Assembly (NCBI GenBank): GCA_024400665.1
Contig: JAKSML010000020.1
Location: 1 to 33,229 of the forward strand
From: Bacteroidales bacterium
Lineage (GTDB): Bacteria; Bacteroidota; Bacteroidia; Bacteroidales; P3
DNA: 33,229 bases
Direction of reading: 5' to 3'
Shown here: positions 16,601 to 24,512 of the stretch, in pieces
How positions within the stretch are numbered: the first letter of the stretch is position 1
Layout of the letters: each line of letters starts with the position of its first letter
Made by a program: the position numbers and the translations under genes
Notes under the pieces: generated by a model
What the model saw: only the letters and a program-made list of their open reading frames with translations
The model's database searches: none
What the model was told of the DNA's origin: nothing

Positions 16601-17180
16601 GCGCGTCTATCAGGAAGTCCATAGTCAGGGCTGCGCCACGCGCCACAGTGAGGGTCTGCTTGATGAGTGTGCGGCTCGACACCACCTTCTCGCTCAGTGC
16701 CTCGGGATAGGTCACCACGACGAGGCTCTGCTTCGACCGTTTGGCGGTGCCAAGCTGGTTGAGGCGCTTCACCACCTCGCTGCGCTGCAGCACGTTGGCG
16801 TTGTCGGTCTGGAAGAGGTCGCCGCCATCGTCATCGTCGGATGCCGAGGAGGTGACGACAACGCCCTCCTCTGTGGTATGTGCCACACGGCGCTGTTTGC
16901 GGTAAGAGGCGGGGAAGAGCAGGGCGCGCTTCTGGTCCATGTCGGCGTCAGACTCCTCCAGCATGGTCTCAATATCGTTCAAGAGGTAGTATGCCTCCTC
17001 TTTGGTGCCGGCAATGAGGAGCTGGCCGCGGTCGGGGTGGCGCAGCGCCATGGCGGCAGCCACCACAGCCGGCATAGAGCCCGTCATTCCGTTCACATGC
17101 ACACGATTTGTCCCCTCGGCAAGAAGTTTGTCGAGCGTCTCTACGATATGAGAGTCTTTATATTTATCTACCAGCAGCAC
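13662..17180 (-). CDS. mfd: Transcription-repair coupling factor Mfd
   Basis: This 1172-residue protein is a full-length Mfd, which removes RNA polymerase stalled at DNA damage and recruits UvrA. The N-terminal half has the UvrB-like fold without an active ATPase, with DPGQYAVRGGIIDVFSF as the best-conserved motif. The CarD-like RNA-polymerase-interaction domain starts near residue 487 (LKPGDYVTHVDYGVGRFSGL). The SF2 translocase shows Walker A GDVGFGKT (642-649), motif II DEEQ (743-746), LTLTATPIPRTLQFSL and VGRSNIKAFCYM. The C-terminal TRCF domain follows (about 1000-1130). The start is GTG at 17180; an in-frame TGA lies seven codons upstream and no ATG intervenes. A small lipoprotein gene lies 118 bases upstream on the same strand, separated by a repeat element, so cotranscription is uncertain. 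Confidence 0.95.
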   Translation of the reverse strand: MLLVDKYKDSHIVETLDKLLAEGTNRVHVNGMTGSMPAVVAAAMALRHPDRGQLLIAGTKEEAYYLLNDIETMLEESDADMDQKRALLFPASYRKQRRVAHTTEEGVVVTSSASDDDDGGDLFQTDNANVLQRSEVVKRLNQLGTAKRSKQSLVVVTYPEALSEKVVSSRTLIKQTLTVARGAALTMDFLIDALQEYDFERVDFVVDPGQYAVRGGIIDVFSFANEYPFRIEFFDDVVDSLRTFDPVTQLSIKQFDQVGILPNLARKPQEKVVVEEKVPLLNYFANDDMVWVQGLMFVADNIETRFANMGRDESHYCSGNLFLKHLLNCRIIETGNSSYFNNIETITTHTVPQPAFNKQFEMLISTLREYRDKGYTMMVTVANEQQQRRLERVFMEAYEDSPTSAMGIRKVLPMSAAGCQPNGRGAIEDNDGSSLDGIEFLPCQISHGFVDDDERLVCFTDHEIFERYHKYKVHDIRDAHQALTLKELLELKPGDYVTHVDYGVGRFSGLEKITNNGKTQEVIRLIYKNEDTLYISIHSLHKISRYVGKEGTTPTLNRLGSNTWQVLKQKTKKQVKDIAKDLIELYAKRKASQGFAYSADSYLQEQLEASFFYEDTPDQNKATQDVKHDMEDSSPMDRLVCGDVGFGKTEVAIRAAFKAVCDSKQVAVLVPNTILAFQHYNTFRERLQGLPVNIDYLNRFRTTKEKNAIFKRVEEGKIDILIGTHAITNKNLKFKDLGLLIIDEEQKFGVAAKEKLRQMKVNVDCLTLTATPIPRTLQFSLMGARDLSVIRTAPPNRQPIQTELCIFDEEVIRDAVRFEMSRGGQTFFISNRVENLPEMAGLVSRLVPDARVGVAHGQMDGKVVEETMMRFLEGDIDVLVATAIIENGLNIPNANTMIINNAQNFGLSDLHQMRGRVGRSNIKAFCYMLIPSFRILTDDAQKRLKAIEEFSSIGSGLNIAMRDLDIRGAGNILGAEQSGFISDIGYDMYHKILNEAIEELKETEFQDLFRKEVEESKEYVKECLIETDLEVLLPDDYVTSVSERLLLYKELNDLETEEELAAYRKRLIDRFGPLPKPTEELVRTITLRRMARHFGIEKLVLKQGKLICHLIANPSNPFYQSPNFVRMIKYVQSHPNDVHLRETSDKLTLICDRVPNIDQAIKRISDLVGPES

Positions 17181-17202
17181 AGCGAAGAAGGTAATGTATC
17201 AT

Positions 17203-17285
17203 TAAGTTAAAATGAAGAATAAAGGAATAAAGAGTGGGGCGGGAACCGTTGTGCGGGAGCTTACTTTTTATTTCTCATTCATTAA
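17203..17285. repeat. Dispersed GAATAAA-type element, copy A
   Basis: The copy begins TAAGTTAAAATGAAGAATAA, continues GGAATAAAGAGT, then a core GGGGCGGGAACCG, and ends with a degraded right arm ACTTTTTATTTCTCATTCATT. It occupies most of the gap between the lipoprotein gene and mfd. It shares over 30 bases almost unchanged with copies at 18147, 18317 and 20047. Confidence 0.75.
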
Positions 17286-17298
17286 GGTATCTTATCGA

Positions 17299-17805
17299 TT
17301 ATCTGGCTTCGGACGTCGTCTGATGGCGGTTCAGCACGAAGTGTATGGCATAGAGGTACGTTCCTTCGGCATCTTCTTCCGAGCCTGAAATGTCCCAGAT
17401 GAGCTGTTCTTTGTCGAGCTTCGTGACTCTGTACATCTCATCGGCGCCGAAATAGAGCGTGTCGTTCCTCAGCTCATACTGGAGCGTGTCGGTGAAGGCG
17501 CCCTCATCATAATAGTCGGTCTCCAGTATTGCCGTGCCGTCCTCCAAGAAGGTGTAGGAGGCAGAACGCAGGATATCGGAGGCGGGGTAGTCGAACTCAT
17601 AGGGGTCGATTGTGGCAACCCACTGCTCATGGAAGGTGGAGGCTTCGCAGTCCATATCCCAAGTGCCAAGGAGCAGCTCGTCCATAGTGGGCTCATCCAC
17701 GACAGGAGGCTGAGGGCCATCGGGTTCCACAGGCTCTTTGGTACACGAAACCATCATCACTGTTGCCGCGAAAAGCGCAGCCAGAAAAAACGAAATCTTC
17801 TTCAT
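17299..17805 (-). CDS. Small lipoprotein, lipocalin-like
   Basis: The 168-residue protein starts with a lipoprotein signal (MKKISFFLAALFAATVMMVS, lipid-modified Cys21, then TKEP). After a Pro-rich spacer the rest reads as an all-beta domain: MDELLLGTWDMDC, SYTFLEDGTAILETDYYDEG, LQYELRNDTLYFGADEMYRV and KEQLIWDIS. This pattern of a GTW start and alternating strands is that of lipocalin-like proteins common in Bacteroidota. The ligand is unknown. ATG at 17805 was chosen because it starts the signal; the frame extends 27 codons upstream without a credible signal peptide. It is likely surface- or periplasm-anchored. Confidence 0.75.
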   Translation of the reverse strand: MKKISFFLAALFAATVMMVSCTKEPVEPDGPQPPVVDEPTMDELLLGTWDMDCEASTFHEQWVATIDPYEFDYPASDILRSASYTFLEDGTAILETDYYDEGAFTDTLQYELRNDTLYFGADEMYRVTKLDKEQLIWDISGSEEDAEGTYLYAIHFVLNRHQTTSEAR

Positions 17806-17871
17806 ATAATCTATTTTTTTATCTATTAACGCAGCACGTCTGGAAATATTATCAAGTCGATGAATAAAAGT

Positions 17872-17903
17872 TATGATTATCCGCAATTGCTGCTAATAAA
17901 TGG
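17872..17903. repeat. 32-base dispersed sequence, copy 1
   Basis: TATGATTATCCGCAAT followed by TGCTGCTAATAAATGG recurs at 33047-33078 with four mismatches, all confined to positions 17-21. It lies upstream of the lipoprotein gene. It could be a promoter-region module or the end of a small mobile element. Confidence 0.6.
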
Positions 17904-17973
17904 TGGATTTGAGGTACGCACGGGAGATAGCGGATTTTTAACATTTGGAGTTAGGAATAAGTTTCTTTTCAGT

Positions 17974-18015
17974 CCTTACTTTGACCTTACTTTGACCTTA
18001 CTTTGACCTTACTTT
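17974..18015. repeat. 11-bp tandem repeat upstream of porX
   Basis: CCTTACTTTGA is repeated three times without change (17974-18006) with a fourth partial copy to 18015. Each unit contains TTACTTTG, one mismatch from the Bacteroidota -7 element TAnnTTTG. The same octamer recurs at 18038 and 18392. The spacing of one helical turn would place identical faces in line for a binding protein. Confidence 0.8.
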
Positions 18016-18146
18016 CTCCCTAAGCAGTATATGTTAAAAATTACTTTGGTGGGTGGATTTTTTTAACATTTCGGCTGTTTGGGGCTGAATGCTGAAATTC
18101 TTATAATAAAAAGACTCGGATTTCCGAGACAACAGGACAATTGATA

Positions 18147-18214
18147 TAAGTTAAAAATGAAGAATAAAGGAATAAAGAGTATGGCGGAAGCCGTCATTTG
18201 TCAATTCACAGAAA
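18147..18214. repeat. Dispersed GAATAAA-type element, copy B
   Basis: TAAGTTAAAAATGAAGAATA is followed by AAGGAATAAAGAGT and the core ATGGCGGAAGCCGTC, then ATTTGTCAATTCAC. Preceding bases ATTGATA are shared with copy C. No proper right arm is seen, so it looks like a partial element. Confidence 0.75.
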
Positions 18215-18316
18215 TCTCTCTCGTCACCCCCTGTCGCCCCATTCCTTCCAAAATTTTCCAATCTTCAGTCCTCATTTCACAATATTTTTCTTCCTCTCGC
18301 GTTATGAGAATTGATA

Positions 18317-18470
18317 TAAGTTAAGAATGAAGAATAAAGGAATAAAGAGTGGGGCGGGAAGAAAGAGCCAGTGGCTTTTTCGTGCGGGAGCTTACTTTGG
18401 TTCTCCGCTTCGCTATCGAAAGTCCACTGGACTTTCTTCATCTTTATTCATTAATTTTATTATTCAAAAA
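18317..18470. repeat. Dispersed GAATAAA-type element, copy C
   Basis: The left arm matches copies B and D. The core is GGGGCGGGAA and has been split by about 80 other bases, including GTGCGGGAGCTTACTTTGG as in copy A. The right end CTTTATTCATTAATTTTATT plus ATTCAAAAA is almost identical to the right end of copy D. It runs up to 8 bases before the porX start, so it forms the porX leader. Confidence 0.7.
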
Positions 18471-18478
18471 GATTGAAT

Positions 18479-20044
18479 ATGATGGATAAAATCACAATAA
18501 TCTGGGCTGACGACGAGATTGAGCTTCTGAAGCCCCACATCCTCTTCCTCCGCGAGAAGGGCTATGACGTCATCCCGGTGATGAGCGGCAGCGAGGCCCT
18601 CGACGAACTGGATGAGAACCCGAACAAAATCGACCTTATCTTCTTGGATGAGAACATGCCCGGCCTTAGCGGCCTTGAGGCCCTGAGCCGCATCAAGTCG
18701 CAGTATCCGCAGATTCCCGTAGTGATGATCACCAAGAGCGAGGAGGAGAACCTCATGGACGAGGCCCTCGGCAGCAAGATCAGCGACTACCTCATCAAGC
18801 CGGTGAACCCCAATCAGATACTCATGGCCATCAAGAAGCACACGGAGGCCAGAAGGCTGCAGAGCGAGAAATCGACCTCGAACTATCAGCAGCAGTTCCG
18901 CGAGATTGGCATGGAGCTCTCCGGCCGCCTCGACTACGAGGAGTGGGCACAGCTATACCGCAAGCTGGTCTATTGGGACTTGGAGCTGTCTTCGACCGAC
19001 GATGAGAACATCCACGAGATTTTCTCTGCCCAAAAGGCCGAGGCCAACCAGCTCTTCTGCAAATACTACGAGCGCAACTACACCGACTGGCTGACGGCTG
19101 GCGGAGGCGACGAGAAGCCCCTCCTCTCCCCCACCATCCTCCGCGAGAAGCTTTTCCCGCTACTGCGCGAGGAGCGGCCCACCTTCCTCATCGTCATTGA
19201 CAACTTCCGCTACGACCAGTGGAAGTTTCTCCAGAACTCTATCGAGCAGCACCTCCAGACGGTGGAGGACTCCATCTTCTACAGCATCATCCCCACCACC
19301 ACGCAGTTTGCCCGCAACGCCATGTTCGCCGGCCTCATGCCTGCCGAGATTGAGAAGAAGTACCCCAAATACTGGGTGAACGAGGACGAGGAGGGCTACA
19401 AGAACCAGTTCGAGAACGAGCTCCTCGACGAGAACCTACGCCGCAACGGCCTCAACATCAAGCACACCTACAGCAAGGTGCTCAACGCCCAGTACGGCCA
19501 CAAGCTGGCGGAGAGCATCCCCAACCTCATGCAGAACAAGCTCAACGTCATCGTCTATAACTTCATCGACATGCTCTCCCATGCCCGCACCGATTCGGAC
19601 ATTGTGCGCGAGCTGGCTGCCGACGAGAAGGCCTACCGCTCCGTGACCCTCAGCTGGTACCAGCATTCGCCTCTTGCCGAGGTCTTCAAAGCCCTGGCAG
19701 GCCGCGACGCCAACGTGGTCATCACCACCGACCACGGCTCCGTGCGCATCGACCGCCCCGTGCGCGTCAAGGGCGACGCCTCGGTGAGCGTCAACCTCCG
19801 CTACAAGCAGGGGCGCCTCCTCGACTACAACGCCAAGGACGTCTTCGAGGTGAAGGACCCCGCCAAGGTCTTCCTTCCCCGCCGCCACATCACCTCGCCC
19901 TATATCTTCTGCCACGAGAACGACTTCTTCGCCTACCCAAACAACTACAACCAGTATGTGCAGTACTACATGAACACATTCCAGCACGGCGGCATCTCTA
20001 TGGAAGAAATCATGATACCTTATATAACGCTGAAGCCCAAATAA
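18479..20044 (+). CDS. porX: PorX, response regulator with PglZ domain (T9SS control)
   Basis: This 521-residue protein joins a receiver domain (1-125) and a PglZ alkaline-phosphatase-like domain (about 150-521). The receiver has the acidic pair D11/D12, phospho-acceptor D57 in IFLDENMPG, T85 and K107 in YLIKPVNP. The PglZ part shows FLIVIDNFRYDQW with D241, the threonine-rich IIPTTTQFARNAMFAG (269-285), FIDMLSH (361-367) and ITTDHGS (414-420), so metal-binding and catalytic positions look intact. In Porphyromonas and Flavobacterium PorX, partnered with the sensor PorY, controls T9SS gene expression through the ECF factor SigP and hydrolyses oligonucleotides. I take ATG at 18479; a TTG two codons earlier is possible. 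Three T9SS cargo genes follow on the same strand, which suits a T9SS locus, though no sensor kinase is in the window. Confidence 0.93.
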   Translation: MMDKITIIWADDEIELLKPHILFLREKGYDVIPVMSGSEALDELDENPNKIDLIFLDENMPGLSGLEALSRIKSQYPQIPVVMITKSEEENLMDEALGSKISDYLIKPVNPNQILMAIKKHTEARRLQSEKSTSNYQQQFREIGMELSGRLDYEEWAQLYRKLVYWDLELSSTDDENIHEIFSAQKAEANQLFCKYYERNYTDWLTAGGGDEKPLLSPTILREKLFPLLREERPTFLIVIDNFRYDQWKFLQNSIEQHLQTVEDSIFYSIIPTTTQFARNAMFAGLMPAEIEKKYPKYWVNEDEEGYKNQFENELLDENLRRNGLNIKHTYSKVLNAQYGHKLAESIPNLMQNKLNVIVYNFIDMLSHARTDSDIVRELAADEKAYRSVTLSWYQHSPLAEVFKALAGRDANVVITTDHGSVRIDRPVRVKGDASVSVNLRYKQGRLLDYNAKDVFEVKDPAKVFLPRRHITSPYIFCHENDFFAYPNNYNQYVQYYMNTFQHGGISMEEIMIPYITLKPK

Positions 20045-20046
20045 TG

Positions 20047-20155
20047 TAAGTTAAGAATGAAGAATAAAGGAATAAAGAGTATGGCGGAAGCCGTCGTGCG
20101 GCAGCCCACTCTTTATTCTTTATTCTTTATTCATTAATTTTATTATTCAAAAAAA
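20047..20155. repeat. Dispersed GAATAAA-type element, copy D (complete)
   Basis: This is the clearest copy of its kind. The left arm GAATGAAGAATAAAGG plus AATAAAGAGT (20055-20080) is matched inverted by ACTCTTTATTC and further TTTATTC units (20108-20132) with about two mismatches. The core between is ATGGCGGAAGCCGTC plus GTGCGGCAGCCC. It follows the porX stop by two bases, so it should form a stable hairpin at the 3' end of the porX mRNA and may end transcription. Confidence 0.85.
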
Positions 20156-20183
20156 TTCATATCACAAAATAAACCTTTAGTCC

Positions 20184-21731
20184 ATGAGACATCGCATCCT
20201 CAATATCACAGCAATCATTGCCATTATGGCTTTTTCTGCGTCGGTCTGCCAGGCGCAGTTCCAACTCGTCAACCCCAGCTTCGAGAGCTGGGAGAGCACA
20301 GCCGCCAACGCCAAGCCTACGGGCTGGAGCTCCTTCCCGCAGTCGGACGGCTCTTTTGCAAGCCTCGCCAGCACCCCGCAGCACTATCAGCGCAACGGCG
20401 GCCGCCCCGGCCATAGCGGCAGCAAGTACCTCACCATCTACACCCGCTCCATCCTCGGCATCAAGGCCAACGGCAACATGACCACAGGCCGCATCCACGC
20501 CGGCTCGATGTCGGCCAGCAACGCCAACAACTACAACTACACCTCACGTAGCAGCAGCTACAACCACCCCTTCACAGGGCATCCCGACTCGATGTATGTC
20601 TGGGCCTCGTTCTACGCCCAGAACGCCTCGTCCCACGCCGCCATCAAGGCCTATATCCACGGCGACAGCGACTTCAAAGACCCCAACGATACAACCGACC
20701 ACAACAGCTTCTGCGCCAAGGCCTCGACGGAGTTCGCCCGCACCACCTCGTCGGCCACCACGCCCCAGTGGGTGCACCTCCAGATGCCTTTCGAGTATAT
20801 CGGCACCACCTCGGCCAACTACGTCCTCATGTCCATGGCCACCAACGCCACCCCGGGAGGCGGCAGCGCAAACGACTCGCTCTCAGTAGATGACATCGAG
20901 TTCATCTACAGCGCCTGGCTCGACAGCATCTCGCTCGATGGCGAGCCACTTGCCGACTTTGACCGCAGCGTGCTGGACTACAGCCGTTCCTACCCCACCC
21001 TCGCCGACCTCAACGCAGTCTCCGTGGTCGTCACCACACAGTCACTCTACGCCACAGCAGCCCTCTCAGACGCCTGGCTGAACGACACCACCCGCCTCTT
21101 CAGCATCGAGGTCACCTCTGAGGACTCCCTAACCGTGAAGACCTACACGCTCACCCTCACCGCTCCGCAGCCCGTGTTCGACTGCCCCGCGCCCGACAGC
21201 GTCTATCTCCTCGACCTCAACCCCACCGATGTGCGCTTCTCGTGGACTTTCTCGGCTGACGACTCCATGGCACTGAACACACCGTTCCGCGTCCTCGTCA
21301 CGAGCAGTGCCGACACGGTATTTGACGAGGAACGATACCTCGCCGAGTTCACCTCCGTGGCCGACCTCATGCCCAACACCTCATACACAGCCTGCGTCTA
21401 TACGCTCTGCGACAGCCTCCATGCGAGCGAGGCTGCCTGCCTGTCCTTTACCACCCCGGAAAATGAAGAGCCCACCGCTATCGAGGCTGTGACCTCTGAG
21501 AGCTGGAGCATCTACCCCAACCCCGCTACTGACCAGGTGCAGATTACAGGCCGCACGGCGATAGAAGAGGTTCGCATCACCAACCTCGTCGGCCAGGCGA
21601 TCCTCACCCTCACCCCCTCTCAGCGCTCGACCCAGTTCTCAACAAAAGAACTACCCGCCGGCCTCTACATCGTCAGCATCCGAACCGCCGAAAGTCTGAC
21701 CACCAAGAGGTTAACCGTGATGAGAGACTAA
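20184..21731 (+). CDS. T9SS type A cargo protein with PCMD-like domain
   Basis: This 515-residue protein has a signal peptide (MRHRILNITAIIAIMAFSAS..CQA, cleavage before Gln25). Residues about 26-255 begin FQLVNPSFESW and PTGWSSFP and end NDSLSVDDIEFIYSAW, the frame of the putative carbohydrate metabolism (PCMD) jelly-roll family. A bacterial Ig-like strand repeat follows (LDSISLDGEPLADFDRSVLDY and KTYTLTLTAPQP), then a fibronectin-III-like part with FRVLVTSSADTV and SYTACVYTLCDS. The C-terminal 80 residues are a type A sorting domain (WSIYPNPATDQVQI, VRITNLVGQAI, LPAGLYIVSI). It should be exported by Sec, crossed through the outer membrane by T9SS and anchored on the surface. Ligand unknown. 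It may share a transcript with porX if the intervening element does not terminate. Confidence 0.85.
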   Translation: MRHRILNITAIIAIMAFSASVCQAQFQLVNPSFESWESTAANAKPTGWSSFPQSDGSFASLASTPQHYQRNGGRPGHSGSKYLTIYTRSILGIKANGNMTTGRIHAGSMSASNANNYNYTSRSSSYNHPFTGHPDSMYVWASFYAQNASSHAAIKAYIHGDSDFKDPNDTTDHNSFCAKASTEFARTTSSATTPQWVHLQMPFEYIGTTSANYVLMSMATNATPGGGSANDSLSVDDIEFIYSAWLDSISLDGEPLADFDRSVLDYSRSYPTLADLNAVSVVVTTQSLYATAALSDAWLNDTTRLFSIEVTSEDSLTVKTYTLTLTAPQPVFDCPAPDSVYLLDLNPTDVRFSWTFSADDSMALNTPFRVLVTSSADTVFDEERYLAEFTSVADLMPNTSYTACVYTLCDSLHASEAACLSFTTPENEEPTAIEAVTSESWSIYPNPATDQVQITGRTAIEEVRITNLVGQAILTLTPSQRSTQFSTKELPAGLYIVSIRTAESLTTKRLTVMRD

Positions 21732-21745
21732 GGCAACAGCCACTT

Positions 21746-21796
21746 GAATTGGGAATTGAGAATTGGGCAGAAGCCACTTTTCGCATTCCGCAATTC
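21746..21796. repeat. Heptamer element, GAATTGG type
   Basis: Three heptamers GAATTGG, GAATTGA, GAATTGG (21746-21766) are followed by a core GCAGAAGCCACTTTTCG and a short inverted right arm CATTCCGCAATTC (to 21796). The core GAAGCC matches that of the GAATAAA-type copies. It lies 14 bases after the stop codon of the PCMD protein gene. Confidence 0.65.
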
Positions 21797-21858
21797 ATAT
21801 TTAACATTTTTTATGATACCTTTTTGCAGCAAAATAGCCGTTTTTGCGTCTTATTAAT

Positions 21859-24459
21859 ATGAAACGATTTTTTGCAATTATTCTGCTATTGGGTGCCAAC
21901 CTCTGCCACGCGCAAGTAGATACCGTGTTCTGGTTTGCCCTACCCGCCGTGAGCAGTCCTGAGAGCATCACACACCGCCTGGAGTTCCAAAGCTACGACA
22001 CGGCGGCCACCATCGTTGTGGAGAAGATCTACTCGTCCGCCTCCACCTACGACACCTTCAGCATGGGCGTGCAGCAGCACCACCGCTACCTCCTCGGCAA
22101 CCCAGGCAGCTACACACCCAACAGCGCACAGTATCGCGGCATACACGTCCACGCCACGGCCTCGGTGAGCTGCGTGTATGACGTGTTTATCGACGACATG
22201 CGCACCCTCGGTGAACGCTACTGCCTCAAAGGCAGCACCGCCCTCGGCACCCACTTCCTCGTGCCCGCCCAGCACGACATGATTGATTATTACTACCTGC
22301 ACAACAGCATCGAGCTGATTGCCACCGAGGACAGCACCGTGGTCGTCTTAGAGGTGCCTGTCTCAAGACCTGGATGGGATACGCCCTCAAGCTGGACATA
22401 CGACACCCTATTGCTGCAACGCGGACAATGCTACATCGCCCGCAACGATACCGTGCCCGACAGCACGGGCAGCGGACTCTATATCTGGTGCCGCCACGGC
22501 AGCCTCAACGGCACCATCATCCGTTCCAACAAGCCCATAGCGGTGAACAGCAGCGACGAGGGGAACTACACCATCTACGGCGACATGCCCGCGCCTTCGG
22601 GCGACCAGATTGTGCCCGTCCACTTCCTCGGCACCCAGTACTACTTCTCGCGCGAGGCGATGCACGCCCCCTTCCTCGGCAGCTCGGCAGCATACGACTC
22701 CGTCTCCTTTATGATCACCGCGCTCTACGACAGCACCACATACCATTGGACGGCGGGATGGGGCGGATCCGGCACCCTCTGCCGTGGCGTATATCGCCAC
22801 ACTATCCCATACGCGGGCTCGGGCTACATGAGCTACTTGGGTGGCATCGAAAGCGACAAGCCCATAGCCGTCTATCAAGTGCTGTACCACAACAAGCGGC
22901 CCAGCGCCACCCCAGTGCCCGCCTTCGACTGCACAGGCTGGCGCCAGATTGCCGCCACCTGCCCCGTCGATACCGCCTCGAAGTTCAACTACATCTTCTT
23001 CGGATCAGAGAGAGCCTGTGAGCATCTCCTCGAAAACGGCAACCCGCTCCCCTCCGACCTCAACCATTCCATACAGAGGCACTTCGACTCATCCTTCGTA
23101 TGGCCCTATTGGGCATACTACACCGACTCCGTCGAACGCCTCCACGTCTCGGTCGATACCGGCTGGCTCCACGTCTATACCTACAAGTTCGGCGAGGGCA
23201 GCCGCTTCTACACCTGCCACAGCCCCTTTGCCCCCGAGGCCTACCTCAAGTTCGACATGGGCTTCACCGAGTTCAACTCAGGCGACAGCATCCATTTCCG
23301 ATACGCCTATCGCAACGTGACGAACCTCCATTTCACAGGGCCTAACAGCAACATCCGCATCCCCACCCCAGGCGACAGCATCGTCATCCTCACCGACGCA
23401 CGCTCCACAGGCTGGTACTACCTGCAGGGACGCAGCGTGGGAGGCTGCCACGACACCCTCCTCGACTCGGTCTATATCTTCGTCCGCCCCGCAAACAACG
23501 AGGTCTATGACACCGTGGAATACCAGCTCTGCCGCAACCAGCTGCCTTTCACCATCAACGGCTGCACCTTCGACACCGCTGGCAGCTGCAACCAGCGCTA
23601 CGCGGGCAGCCACGACTGCGACAGCATCGTCACCTACATCGTCACCCTCCTGCCCGACAGCGACACCACGCTCTACGACACCATCGACGGCCGCCACCTT
23701 CCCTGGAGCTATCGCGACAGCACTTTCTCCAGGCCTGTCAGCAACTTCCTCTTCGTTGACCAAAACATTCTCGGCTGCGACAGCGTGATCCACTACAACC
23801 TCCACATCATCTGGCGAGACACTATCTACTACTACATCTGCCCGAGCCAGCTGCCCTTCACCATCCCTATCGACCACGGCCCCCACTCGGCCATCGAGCC
23901 CCTCATCTTCTATGACGAGGGCACACAGAGCGTGACCATCTCGGACGGCAGCGGGACGGACAGCCTGCTGACCTACATCGTCAGCATCATCCCCAACAGC
24001 GAGGCGCACATCTACGACACCATCGTCGAGAGCCAGCTGCCGTGGTTTGCCTGCGACACCCTCTTCAACGACACCATCAACGACTACATACACACCACCT
24101 ACAACGAGGCGGGCTGCGACAGCACCATCCACTACAGCCTCTATATCTATTGGGACGGCGACCACTGCGACACAGCACTCACCTTCGGCAACGTCGTCAC
24201 GCCCAACGGCGACGGCGTGAACGACCGATTCACCATCGGCGGACTGATAGAGAACAACTGCTTCAAATACAACGAGCTCACCATCTACGACCGCTCAGGT
24301 CACCAAATCTATCACCGAAAGAACATCTCACGCGAAGAAGACTGGTGGGACCCCGCCTCCGAACGCATCCCCGCAGGCACCTACTTTTTCATCTTCAAAG
24401 CCCACGGCGTGAATATCTACACCCAGCACCAAGGGGTGATAGAAGTGCTTCGGATGTGA
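21859..24459 (+). CDS. Large T9SS type B adhesin, IgGFc-like
   Basis: This 866-residue protein has a signal peptide (MKRFFAIILLLGANLCHA, before Gln19). Residues about 20-360 resemble the IgGFc-binding domain: FLVPAQHDMIDYYYLHNSIE, SIELIATEDSTVVVLEVP, LLLQRGQCYIAR, IIRSNKPIAVNSSDEG, GDQIVPVHFLGTQYY and SDKPIAVYQVLYHN. A Cys-rich part follows with about four repeats of the form YDTI..QLPW.....GCDS.IHY.L.I (about 545-770). The C-terminus is a gliding-motility-type sorting domain (VVTPNGDGVNDRF near 779, LTIYDRSGHQIYHRK, PAGTYFFIF), i.e. T9SS type B. ATG at 21859 is chosen over an upstream TTG because it starts the signal peptide. It would be surface-exposed and probably adhesive. The IgGFc label is a family name and does not show antibody binding. 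Confidence 0.8.
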   Translation: MKRFFAIILLLGANLCHAQVDTVFWFALPAVSSPESITHRLEFQSYDTAATIVVEKIYSSASTYDTFSMGVQQHHRYLLGNPGSYTPNSAQYRGIHVHATASVSCVYDVFIDDMRTLGERYCLKGSTALGTHFLVPAQHDMIDYYYLHNSIELIATEDSTVVVLEVPVSRPGWDTPSSWTYDTLLLQRGQCYIARNDTVPDSTGSGLYIWCRHGSLNGTIIRSNKPIAVNSSDEGNYTIYGDMPAPSGDQIVPVHFLGTQYYFSREAMHAPFLGSSAAYDSVSFMITALYDSTTYHWTAGWGGSGTLCRGVYRHTIPYAGSGYMSYLGGIESDKPIAVYQVLYHNKRPSATPVPAFDCTGWRQIAATCPVDTASKFNYIFFGSERACEHLLENGNPLPSDLNHSIQRHFDSSFVWPYWAYYTDSVERLHVSVDTGWLHVYTYKFGEGSRFYTCHSPFAPEAYLKFDMGFTEFNSGDSIHFRYAYRNVTNLHFTGPNSNIRIPTPGDSIVILTDARSTGWYYLQGRSVGGCHDTLLDSVYIFVRPANNEVYDTVEYQLCRNQLPFTINGCTFDTAGSCNQRYAGSHDCDSIVTYIVTLLPDSDTTLYDTIDGRHLPWSYRDSTFSRPVSNFLFVDQNILGCDSVIHYNLHIIWRDTIYYYICPSQLPFTIPIDHGPHSAIEPLIFYDEGTQSVTISDGSGTDSLLTYIVSIIPNSEAHIYDTIVESQLPWFACDTLFNDTINDYIHTTYNEAGCDSTIHYSLYIYWDGDHCDTALTFGNVVTPNGDGVNDRFTIGGLIENNCFKYNELTIYDRSGHQIYHRKNISREEDWWDPASERIPAGTYFFIFKAHGVNIYTQHQGVIEVLRM

Positions 24460-24508
24460 ACTGTGAACTGTGAACTGACGGCTCCCGCCTAACTATCAAT
24501 TTTCAATT
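24454..24508. repeat. Heptamer element, CTGTGAA type, overlapping a stop codon
   Basis: Heptamers ATGTGAA, CTGTGAA, CTGTGAA (24454-24474) lead into the core CTGACGGCTCCCGCC, the reverse complement of the GGCGGGAGCCGTC core elsewhere. A right arm TATCAAT, TTTCAAT follows. The TGA stop of the upstream adhesin gene is the last part of the first heptamer, so the repeat array has grown from, or been placed at, the stop codon. The next gene starts 4 bases after the element. Confidence 0.7.
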
Positions 24509-24512
24509 AAGA

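Larger units (their letters stand above)
17806..18478. other. 673-base divergent intergenic region, lipoprotein / porX
   Basis: Promoters of the minus-strand lipoprotein gene and of plus-strand porX should both lie here. Apart from the 32-base repeat, the 11-bp tandem repeat and two GAATAAA-type elements, I see no gene and no well-matched promoter. Confidence 0.5.

Noticed and set aside
15006-17210. Long plus-strand frame of over 700 residues opposite mfd
   Set aside because: It is a shadow of mfd caused by high GC and third-position bias; the antisense product has no recognisable motif while mfd is complete.
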